From contig JAILBI010000215.1 in NCBI GenBank assembly GCA_024681175.1, positions 1-5,639 of the forward strand: 5,639 nucleotides of DNA, in the 5' to 3' direction. A model generated the notes under the pieces. The model did not search any database and was not told the DNA's origin. It saw only the letters and a list, made by a program, of their open reading frames with translations. The DNA is from Acholeplasmatales bacterium (GTDB taxonomy: Bacteria > Bacillota_I > Bacilli_A > Acholeplasmatales > Anaeroplasmataceae). A program made the position numbers and the translations under genes. This document shows, piece after piece, positions 1 to 5,036 of this stretch. Every line of letters begins with the position of its first letter. Position 1 is the stretch's first letter.

Positions 1-81
1 ACTAGTACACATGATAACTCATATTTCACATGGTATGTTAAAGTGGATAATATTTCTAATTTACAAATAGATTATGAATAA
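1..81 (+). CDS. C-terminal end of an unidentified gene (5' end outside window)
   Basis: Reading frame 1 is open from the first base to a TAA at 79-81, giving a 26-residue tail that begins TSTHDNSYFTWYVKVDN and ends in NLQIDYE. The frame is supported by the intrinsic terminator that follows within 10 bases, which is where a gene end is expected. The tail is hydrophilic with several aromatic residues and has no recognisable motif, so I assign no function. It is too short to exclude chance, but 26 open codons plus the terminator placement make a real gene end likely. Confidence 0.6.
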   Translation, partial: TSTHDNSYFTWYVKVDNISNLQIDYE

Positions 82-88
82 ATAATAG

Positions 89-118
89 GCTAGAAATTCA
101 AATTTCTAGCTTTTATTT
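89..118 (+). terminator. Rho-independent terminator after the left-edge gene
   Basis: Perfect 10-bp arms GCTAGAAATT (89-98) and AATTTCTAGC (101-110) flank CA, so the real loop is probably the central TTCAAA. The downstream arm runs straight into TTTTATTT. This separates the left-edge gene from the HD-GYP/ohrR unit. Confidence 0.8.
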
Positions 119-125
119 TATGTAA

Positions 126-159
126 TTGAAAATTATATTAAAAAAGATTAAAATATAAT
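126..159 (+). promoter_or_regulatory. Promoter of the HD-GYP/ohrR unit
   Basis: TTGAAA at 126-131 is followed after 17 bp by TAAAAT at 149-154. A perfect TATAAT also lies at 154-159 but is 22 bp from that -35, so which hexamer is the -10 is open. Either choice puts the transcription start at about 160-167, inside the palindrome at 157-175. Confidence 0.6.
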
Positions 160-175
160 TGTATTTTATACAATT
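157..175. promoter_or_regulatory. Putative OhrR operator at the HD-GYP/ohrR promoter
   Basis: The 19-bp sequence AATTGTATTTTATACAATT has perfect 8-bp arms (AATTGTAT and ATACAATT) around TTT. The half-sites AATTGTA and TACAATT are those known for OhrR operators in Bacillus. Here they are in the outward order with a short spacer, as in the middle of a tandem OhrR site. The element overlaps the -10/start region, a position suited to repression. Since ohrR is in the transcript, autoregulation is inferred. The arms are AT-rich, so part of the match could be compositional, but the same half-sites recur at the gpx promoter. Confidence 0.6.
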
Positions 176-191
176 TATTTAGGAGAATTAT

Positions 192-1535
192 ATGCGTACT
201 AGTGAAGAAATCTATAAAGAGGCGGAGAAAAGAGCCAATAAATTTAATATGTATGGTTTATTATTTATGGCCTTACTTGCCATAATAGTTATTATCTTAG
301 GTGCAACACATTTATTTCCTTTAGATAAAGAAATATTACTAATTACAATGGGTGGTTTAATAATAAATGCAATTGCCCCATTTATGATATATTTATTCCA
401 TGACATTATATTTAAAAGTGAAATAAGCGTTTTTGAAAAATCATTTTATAAAAATTTAATTATCATTATCACTTTTTATATTGTTATAGATTTAGGTATT
501 TCATTATCATTCCATGCAATATTATTATTAGCTGTTCCTATTTTAGTTGCAGCACAATATAAAAGTGATAAAAATGTATTTATATTTATTACAATTGCTT
601 CAATTGTAATGGTTCCAATTACATTATATGGTAATTACTTTTTTGGAAATGTATATGATGCAAATCTATTAAAGCCTTTAACCGCAGCTGAAGCTGAAAA
701 TATTCAAAACAGAATAGATATTGCTACATCTTCACGTATGTGGGAAATTTTCTTTCATTATGCAGTACCAAGAATGATAACACTTGCTGCAATTGAGTAT
801 TTAGCAATTACAATGACAGGAAGAACTACAGAAATGCTACATACTCAAATTGATTTAAATAATAAGGTTCAAGAACAAATGGAAAAAAGAACTAATTTAC
901 AAAGTGAAATTATTTTTCATTTAGCTGATGTTATTGAATCAAGAGATATTGAAACTGGTGAGCATATTAAAAGAACTAAAAGATATGTATCTATCTTAGC
1001 TCATGCAATGCAAAAAGATGATAGATATGAAAAAATATTAACTAAAGATTATGTTCAAAGATTAGAGGAAGCTGCTCCATTACATGATATTGGTAAAATA
1101 GTAGTAAGTGATTTAATATTATGTAAGCCTGGCAAATTAACAGATGAAGAATTTGAAAAAATGAAAATTCATACAACTAAGGGTGGCGAAATAATTAAAA
1201 ATATTTTACATAATATTGATGATAAAAAATTCTTAAATATGGCATATGATGTTGCAACAACGCATCATGAAAAATGGAATGGTAAAGGTTATCCTAATGG
1301 CTTAAAGGAAGAAGAGATTCCATTATCAGGAAGAATAATGGCTGTTGCAGATGTATTTGACGCCTTAGTTGCAGAAAGAGTATATAAAAAGCCAATTCCT
1401 GTAGAAGATGCAATTAATATTATTATTAATGATGCAGGAACTCATTTTGATCCAAATATTATAGAAATATTTAAAAAGGTAACAGTTGAATTTAAAGAAG
1501 CATCTCAAGAAAAACTAATAGATGAGGAAAGATAA
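192..1535 (+). CDS. Membrane-anchored HD-GYP domain phosphodiesterase
   Basis: This is a 447-residue protein starting at an ATG with AGGAG six bases upstream. The N-terminal half is very hydrophobic, with membrane segments at about 20-40, 46-70, 87-122 (probably two), 128-150 and possibly 186-208. A charged, probably coiled-coil linker (about 212-240) leads to a C-terminal HD-GYP domain at about 241-430. Visible signatures are H258 in the first helix, HDIGK (298-302), H327, HHE (358-360), GYP (366-368) and DVFDAL (387-392). The family hydrolyses cyclic di-GMP, some members other cyclic dinucleotides, using a di- or tri-metal centre. The usual HHExxDGxGYP has Asn at 363 instead of Asp; all metal-ligand His/Asp residues I can place are present. 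The membrane half matches no sensor family I can name, but is probably a signal input domain. The gene is one base upstream of ohrR and shares its promoter. Confidence 0.9.
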   Translation: MRTSEEIYKEAEKRANKFNMYGLLFMALLAIIVIILGATHLFPLDKEILLITMGGLIINAIAPFMIYLFHDIIFKSEISVFEKSFYKNLIIIITFYIVIDLGISLSFHAILLLAVPILVAAQYKSDKNVFIFITIASIVMVPITLYGNYFFGNVYDANLLKPLTAAEAENIQNRIDIATSSRMWEIFFHYAVPRMITLAAIEYLAITMTGRTTEMLHTQIDLNNKVQEQMEKRTNLQSEIIFHLADVIESRDIETGEHIKRTKRYVSILAHAMQKDDRYEKILTKDYVQRLEEAAPLHDIGKIVVSDLILCKPGKLTDEEFEKMKIHTTKGGEIIKNILHNIDDKKFLNMAYDVATTHHEKWNGKGYPNGLKEEEIPLSGRIMAVADVFDALVAERVYKKPIPVEDAINIIINDAGTHFDPNIIEIFKKVTVEFKEASQEKLIDEER

Positions 1536-1536
1536 T

Positions 1537-1986
1537 ATGGATAAATATGATTCTTTAAAATTAGGAAACCAATTATGTTTTCCTTTATATGCAGCAGCAA
1601 AAGAAATCACAAGAAAATATAAACCATTTTTAGATGAATTAGATTTAACATATACACAATATATATGTATGATGGTTATGTGGGAACATAAATCATTAAA
1701 TGTTAAAAAATTAGGTGAATATATTTATCTTGATTCAGGAACATTAACACCATTATTAAAAAAATTAGAAGAAAAAGGCTATATTGAAAGAAATAAGAAT
1801 TTAAAGGATGAAAGAAATTTAACAATTTCTATCACTGATAAGGGTTTAAAGCTAAGAGATAAGGCTTTAAGTGTTCCTAAAAGCATGGGAAGCTGTATAT
1901 CTTTAAACCCTGAAGAAGCAACCTTACTATATAAAGTATTATATAAAATATTAAATAATTTAGATGATAATAAATCTCAAGAATAA
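1537..1986 (+). CDS. ohrR: OhrR-type MarR family organic-peroxide-sensing repressor
   Basis: This 149-residue protein has the length and sequence pattern of OhrR, a dimeric winged-helix repressor released from DNA when a reactive cysteine is oxidised by organic hydroperoxides. The sensing Cys is C14 in NQLCFPLY. Y18, Y28 and Y39 match the tyrosines near Cys15 in the Bacillus protein (Y19, Y29, Y40). The recognition helix region LDSGTLTPLLKKLEEKG (65-81) and the wing with DER (91-93) are intact. C120 sits about 106 residues after C14, like the resolving Cys of two-Cys OhrR proteins. I chose the ATG at 1537 over the in-frame ATG at 1522: GAGGA at 1524-1528 is well spaced for 1537, nothing precedes 1522, and the family begins close to this Met. 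The gene follows the HD-GYP stop by one base, so translational coupling is likely. It probably represses its own unit and the downstream gpx unit. Confidence 0.93.
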   Translation: MDKYDSLKLGNQLCFPLYAAAKEITRKYKPFLDELDLTYTQYICMMVMWEHKSLNVKKLGEYIYLDSGTLTPLLKKLEEKGYIERNKNLKDERNLTISITDKGLKLRDKALSVPKSMGSCISLNPEEATLLYKVLYKILNNLDDNKSQE

Positions 1987-2009
1987 AAACTTGAGATTTT
2001 TTATTTTAT
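1972..2009 (+). terminator. Rho-independent terminator overlapping the end of ohrR
   Basis: Perfect 10-bp arms AAATCTCAAG (1972-1981) and CTTGAGATTT (1990-1999) enclose an 8-base loop, followed by a T-rich tract (TTTTTTATTTTAT). The 5' arm is the last codons of ohrR and the stop codon is in the loop. It separates the HD-GYP/ohrR transcript from gpx. Confidence 0.88.
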
Positions 2010-2011
2010 AC

Positions 2012-2040
2012 TTGACTTTTTAAATTAAATTGCATACAAT
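2012..2040 (+). promoter_or_regulatory. Promoter of the gpx/flavoprotein operon
   Basis: TTGACT (2012-2017) is followed after exactly 17 bp by TACAAT (2035-2040), a good sigma-A pair. The start would be near 2047, giving a leader of about 50 bases. The -10 hexamer is itself the left half of the operator at 2035-2049. Confidence 0.78.
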
Positions 2041-2066
2041 GTAATTGTAAATAGATTGCATACAAT
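2029..2066 (+). repeat. 12-bp direct repeat ATTGCATACAAT, two copies 26 bp apart
   Basis: ATTGCATACAAT occurs at 2029-2040 and exactly again at 2055-2066. Each copy contains the TACAAT half-site and resembles the centre of a tandem OhrR site (AATTGTATACAATT) with one change. The repeats bracket the -10 and the predicted start, which suggests two regulator binding positions. Confidence 0.65.
2035..2049. promoter_or_regulatory. Putative primary OhrR operator at gpx
   Basis: TACAATGTAATTGTA has arms TACAAT and ATTGTA around GTA and differs by one base from TACAATT-N-AATTGTA, the inverted-repeat form known for Bacillus OhrR. It covers the whole -10 hexamer. The sequence match, the position and the adjacent ohrR gene together make this the best-supported operator in the window. 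Confidence 0.75.
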
Positions 2067-2075
2067 TTAATTTAT
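2061..2075. promoter_or_regulatory. Possible secondary OhrR site in the gpx leader
   Basis: TACAATTTAATTTAT starts with a perfect TACAATT half-site, but the second half is degenerate (AATTTAT for AATTGTA). Its centre is 26 bp from that of the primary operator. It could be a weaker co-bound site, or only part of the direct repeat. Confidence 0.4.
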
Positions 2076-2095
2076 GCATCATAGGAGGAAATATT

Positions 2096-2623
2096 ATGAA
2101 TGATAAATTTTATGAAATAGAAGTATTAAACCAAGATGGTTCTAAACAAGATTTAAGCTCTTATAAAGGAAAGGTATTATTAATTGTTAATACTGCAACA
2201 CGCTGTGGCTTTACACCACAATATAAAGAATTAGAATCTATATATAAAGAATATAAGGATAGAGGATTTGAAATTCTTGATTTTCCTTGTAACCAATTTG
2301 CAAATCAAGCTAAAGGAACAGATGAGGAAATTAATCAATTTTGCTCATTAAAATATGATACTACCTTTAAAAGATTTAAAAAGGTAGAAGTAATTGGTGA
2401 AAACAAATGTGATTTATTTAAATATTTAACAGAGAATGCTAAATATGAGGGTAAAGGATTTAAGATGGGCTTAATTAATAAAATTAGTAAAGCTAAGGAT
2501 GATGAAGTTAGATGGAATTTTACTAAATTTTTAATTGATAAGGAAGGAAATCTTATTAAAAGATTTGAGCCTGTAAATAAATTAGAAGATGTTAAAGAAG
2601 CAATTGAAAATCTTTTAAAATAA
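2096..2623 (+). CDS. gpx: Glutathione peroxidase family peroxidase, Cys type, probably thioredoxin-dependent
   Basis: This 175-residue cytoplasmic thioredoxin-fold peroxidase starts at an ATG with AGGAGG seven bases upstream. The peroxidatic cysteine is C37 in NTATRCGFTPQY and is encoded by TGT, so it is not a selenoprotein. FPCNQF (63-68) and WNFTKF (140-145) are the family signatures. The expected catalytic tetrad is C37, Q71, W140 and N141. C83 (QFCSLKY) matches the resolving cysteine of two-Cys GPx enzymes, which are reduced by thioredoxin rather than glutathione. This fits bacteria that often lack glutathione and the flavoprotein encoded next. The usual GxQEPG after NQF reads ANQAKG here. 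The length is somewhat above the usual 155-165 because of an insert around 118-138. The gene is first in an operon whose promoter carries OhrR-type operators, so induction by organic peroxides is inferred. Confidence 0.92.
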   Translation: MNDKFYEIEVLNQDGSKQDLSSYKGKVLLIVNTATRCGFTPQYKELESIYKEYKDRGFEILDFPCNQFANQAKGTDEEINQFCSLKYDTTFKRFKKVEVIGENKCDLFKYLTENAKYEGKGFKMGLINKISKAKDDEVRWNFTKFLIDKEGNLIKRFEPVNKLEDVKEAIENLLK

Positions 2624-2664
2624 TATTATTTTATGTATAATTATTTTTGTGTGGAGGTGTTATT

Positions 2665-3522
2665 ATGTTTGATACAATTATAATTGGTTCAGGTCCTGCA
2701 GGATTATCTGCTGCATTAACCTTAAAGCAATTAAATAAAAATATATTATGGTTAGGTAAAAAGGATTTATCTTTTAAAATAAATAGTGCTGAAAAAATTA
2801 GAAATTATCCTGGTTTAATAGAAGTATCAGGTAAAGAGATGAGAGATGTTTTTTTAGAACAAATTAAAAAGATGGATTTAGAAATTGTAGATAAGCAAGT
2901 AACTGGTGTATATCCACAAACAGGCAAAATAAGTGTTTTATGTGGATCTGAGGCTTATGAAGCTAAAACAATTATTTTAGCTGTTGGAGTTGAAACAGTT
3001 AAGCCAATTGCTGGTGAGCTTGAAAATGTTGGGCAGGGTGTTTCATATTGTGCTACATGTGATGGATTCTTATATAAAGGAAAAGAAATATTTGTTTATG
3101 CAACAAATAAAAATTATGAGCATGAAGCTAAATATTTAGCTACACTTGCAGCTAAGGTATATTATTGTCCTATTTATAAGGATATTGATATAAATATGGC
3201 TAATGTTGAAATTATAAATGTTAGACCTAAAGAAATTAAAAGAAATGGTTTAAGAAAAAAAGATATTATTTTATCAGATGATAAGGCAATAACTGTAGAT
3301 GGTATATTTATGCTAAAGGATGCAGTATCACCAAGTGTACTTGTTCCTGGCATTGAAACAGATAATAACCATATTAAGGTAGATAGGCAATGCAAAACAA
3401 ATTATGATGGTATATTTGCAGCAGGAGATTGTACGGGCAGACCTTATCAATATGCAAAAGCAGCAGGAGAAGGAAATGTTTGTGCTCACAGTGTAGTTGC
3501 ATATTTAAACACAAATAAATAA
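2665..3522 (+). CDS. Thioredoxin-reductase-like flavoprotein lacking NADPH motifs (candidate ferredoxin-dependent FFTR)
   Basis: This 285-residue flavoprotein has the FAD motif GSGPAG (8-13), the redox pair CATC (129-132, followed by DG) and the second FAD motif FAAGDC (251-256) with a conserved C-terminal helix. That is the fold of bacterial low-Mr thioredoxin reductase. Where NADPH-dependent enzymes have GGGxSAxEEA, this protein reads YATNKNYEHEA (145-155). Where they have HRRxxxR, it reads CPIYKD (168-173). Both pyridine-nucleotide signatures are therefore absent although the domain is present. The same losses, and a length slightly below the usual 305-320, are known in ferredoxin-dependent flavin thioredoxin reductases (FFTR) of clostridia. 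I chose ATG 2665, with GGAGGTG five bases upstream; an in-frame TTG at 2647 would put that ribosome binding site inside the gene. It lies 41 bases after gpx with no terminator between, so it is co-transcribed and probably supplies the peroxidase with electrons through a thioredoxin. Confidence 0.85.
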   Translation: MFDTIIIGSGPAGLSAALTLKQLNKNILWLGKKDLSFKINSAEKIRNYPGLIEVSGKEMRDVFLEQIKKMDLEIVDKQVTGVYPQTGKISVLCGSEAYEAKTIILAVGVETVKPIAGELENVGQGVSYCATCDGFLYKGKEIFVYATNKNYEHEAKYLATLAAKVYYCPIYKDIDINMANVEIINVRPKEIKRNGLRKKDIILSDDKAITVDGIFMLKDAVSPSVLVPGIETDNNHIKVDRQCKTNYDGIFAAGDCTGRPYQYAKAAGEGNVCAHSVVAYLNTNK

Positions 3523-3526
3523 AAAT

Positions 3527-3560
3527 AAAACCAACTAGATATCTAGTTGGTTTTTTTAAA
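3527..3560. terminator. Bidirectional terminator between convergent genes
   Basis: A perfect palindrome with 14-base arms spans 3527-3554 (core CCAACTAGAT/ATCTAGTTGG). It has T7 at 3551-3557 on the + strand and a T-rich tract on the minus strand (complement of 3517-3530). It closes the gpx/flavoprotein operon from the left and the phosphofructokinase gene from the right. Confidence 0.92.
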
Positions 3561-3563
3561 TTC

Positions 3564-4814
3564 TTATTTCTTATCTACTAATATTTTCTTTAATTTAGCA
3601 AATCTAGGAAGACCTTCTTCGAGTGGAGCTTTACAGTCTCCTTGAATCAATGGTAATGCATAATCAATATAATCTTGTGTTAATCCTGTACCATCCTTTG
3701 TAATCCATTCAAGTGGTACTTTCTTTTCAGCGTTTGCAACCTCTTCAAGTGGAACTCTAATATATTCACAAGAATATTTACCATCTTTCATGACTCTCTT
3801 AAAGCCAATCATATAATCTGTAACACCTTCGCATGCAGCCTTAACAGCTTCAGCACCAGCATTAAATGCTTCCTCAACATCAACCTTAGATGCTAAATGT
3901 TGAGCACAACGTTGTAATAATGAAAATTCAATTGGTCTTACTTTAACATTTAATCTATTTTTTAATAAATCAGCTAAAACAGAAGCAGTACCACCCATTT
4001 GCTTATGACCAAATGCATCTACTGAAATGTCTGAAACTAATTCTGGTACATATTTACCATCCTTAGTTTTAATACCTTCAGATACTGCGATAATAACATT
4101 ACCATTATTTTCTTTGTATTTCTTTTCTACATCTGCGTAAAATTTTTCAAGGTCAAATGGAATTTCTGGTAAATAAATTAAATCTGGACCACAGCCTTTA
4201 TAAACAGCAAGCTGTGCAGCAGCAGTAAGCCAACCAGCATTTCTTCCCATAACCTCAACTACTGATACCATTGGTGTATCATATACTGTTGCATCACATT
4301 TTAATTCCATAAATGTTGTCGCAACATATTTAGCTGCAGAAGCATAACCAGGACAATGATCTGTTACAACAAGGTCATTATCAATTGTTTTAGGAACACC
4401 CATACAGAAGCATTTATAATCATTGTTTTTGAAGAATTTAGATATTTTATTACATGTGTCCATTGAATCATTTCCACCATTGTAGAAGAAATATCTAATA
4501 TTATATTTTTTAAATACTTCTAAAAGCTTTCTATATTCAGAATCATCTTCTTCAAGCTTTTTAAGCTTATATCTTACTGAGCCTATTGAAGAAGAAGGTG
4601 TTGTTTTTAAAAGTTCTAATTCCTTCATATCTTCTTGATTTATATCATAGAATTCCTCATTAAGAATACCTCTAATACCATGGGCTGCACCATAAACTTT
4701 TGTGATATTTTTTTGTTTTAATGCCTCAATAAAAACACCAGCTGCAGAAGCGTTGATAACTGATGTAGGACCACCTGATTGTCCAATAATTGCGGCTCCT
4801 TTTAAATCGTTCAT
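3564..4814 (-). CDS. 6-phosphofructokinase, pyrophosphate-dependent type
   Basis: This 416-residue cytoplasmic enzyme would phosphorylate fructose 6-phosphate to the 1,6-bisphosphate, reversibly if PPi is the donor. Visible motifs are GQSGGP (11-16), GGNDS (113-117), PKTIDND (141-147) with catalytic D145, and MGRNAGW (189-195). Donor choice in this family follows two positions: ATP enzymes have Gly in GGDG and Gly in GTIDND, while PPi enzymes have Asp and Lys. Here they are D116 and K142, both the PPi state. The length fits the roughly 400-residue PPi-PFK clade and exceeds the 320 of PfkA. The ATG has AAGGAGG (complement of 4825-4831) ten bases upstream, slightly far. It is transcribed divergently from pfkA and converges on the gpx operon. 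The donor call rests on residues, not an assay; some family members with these residues differ in donor range. Confidence 0.9.
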   Translation of the reverse strand: MNDLKGAAIIGQSGGPTSVINASAAGVFIEALKQKNITKVYGAAHGIRGILNEEFYDINQEDMKELELLKTTPSSSIGSVRYKLKKLEEDDSEYRKLLEVFKKYNIRYFFYNGGNDSMDTCNKISKFFKNNDYKCFCMGVPKTIDNDLVVTDHCPGYASAAKYVATTFMELKCDATVYDTPMVSVVEVMGRNAGWLTAAAQLAVYKGCGPDLIYLPEIPFDLEKFYADVEKKYKENNGNVIIAVSEGIKTKDGKYVPELVSDISVDAFGHKQMGGTASVLADLLKNRLNVKVRPIEFSLLQRCAQHLASKVDVEEAFNAGAEAVKAACEGVTDYMIGFKRVMKDGKYSCEYIRVPLEEVANAEKKVPLEWITKDGTGLTQDYIDYALPLIQGDCKAPLEEGLPRFAKLKKILVDKK

Positions 4815-4851
4815 ATATATAATTCCTCCTTGAATCGTTTTTTAATCATTC

Positions 4852-4889
4852 ATTATAATCATTTTAAGTAAAAAAAGGCTTAAAGTCAA
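4852..4889 (-). promoter_or_regulatory. Promoter of the PPi-type phosphofructokinase gene
   Basis: On the minus strand TTGACT (4889-4884) is followed after 17 bp by TAAAAT (4866-4861). A perfect TATAAT also occurs at 4857-4852 but is 26 bp from that -35. The start would be near 4850-4855, or about 10 bases further downstream for the second hexamer. Confidence 0.6.
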
Positions 4890-4900
4890 GACAATAAGCC
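4870..4900 (-). terminator. Terminator-like hairpin upstream of the minus-strand phosphofructokinase
   Basis: Read on the minus strand, GGCTTA (4900-4895) pairs with TAAGCC (4882-4877) across a 12-base loop and is followed by TTTTTTT, the form of a weak intrinsic terminator. It overlaps the -35 TTGACT, so it could act only on transcripts starting further upstream. Coincidence is possible because the stem is only 6 bp. Confidence 0.35.
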
Positions 4901-4918
4901 ATATTTAGGAAAGTTAAA

Positions 4919-4935
4919 CGCATACATTGTGTGCG
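4919..4935. promoter_or_regulatory. Inverted repeat between the divergent phosphofructokinase promoters
   Basis: CGCATACATTGTGTGCG has 8-bp arms (CGCATACA/TGTGTGCG) with one mismatch around a single T. It is locally GC-rich in very AT-rich DNA. It lies 30 bp upstream of the minus-strand -35 and about 39 bp upstream of the pfkA -35, a place suited to a shared regulator. I do not recognise the operator family. Confidence 0.35.
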
Positions 4936-4973
4936 ATTTTTATTTATAAATAAATACTTTGTAAATAATCATA

Positions 4974-5001
4974 TTGAAGTCATATTTTTTTATGATATAA
5001 T
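4974..5001 (+). promoter_or_regulatory. Promoter of pfkA
   Basis: TTGAAG (4974-4979), a 16-bp spacer and TATAAT (4996-5001), with TG one base before the hexamer (4993-4994), form an extended -10. The start would be near 5008, giving a leader of about 29 bases. Confidence 0.75.
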
Positions 5002-5016
5002 AACAAACGGGTATTT

Positions 5017-5035
5017 TTTATCTTGAGGTGATAAA
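5017..5035 (+). promoter_or_regulatory. pfkA ribosome binding site in a hairpin loop
   Basis: The Shine-Dalgarno GAGGTGAT (5025-5032) begins four bases before the start region of ATG 5037. TTTATC (5017-5022) and GATAAA (5030-5035) are perfect complements and would place TTGAGGT in a 7-base loop. The SD decides the start; the hairpin is weak (one GC pair) and its role is uncertain. Confidence 0.4.
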
Positions 5036-5036
5036 C

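Noticed and set aside
212..406. 64-codon open frame on the minus strand inside the HD-GYP gene
   Set aside because: It is antisense to the membrane-segment coding region, has no ribosome binding site worth noting, and its hydrophobic composition is the mirror of the real gene.
1522..1536. Earlier in-frame ATG for ohrR at 1522
   Set aside because: No Shine-Dalgarno precedes it; GAGGA at 1524-1528 serves the ATG at 1537, and OhrR proteins start close to the residues encoded there.
2204..2206. Selenocysteine at the GPx active site
   Set aside because: The codon is TGT, a normal cysteine, so no selenocysteine is encoded there.
2647..2664. TTG start for the flavoprotein at 2647
   Set aside because: It would place the strong GGAGGTG site inside the coding region and add six residues before the family's normal N-terminus; ATG 2665 is correctly spaced.
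3174..3395. 73-codon open frame on the minus strand inside the flavoprotein gene
   Set aside because: It lies wholly antisense to a well-supported conserved gene and shows no recognisable motif.
4939..4954. 16-bp perfect palindrome TTTATTTATAAATAAA
   Set aside because: It is pure A/T low-complexity sequence in an AT-rich intergenic region and can easily arise by composition; no functional support seen.
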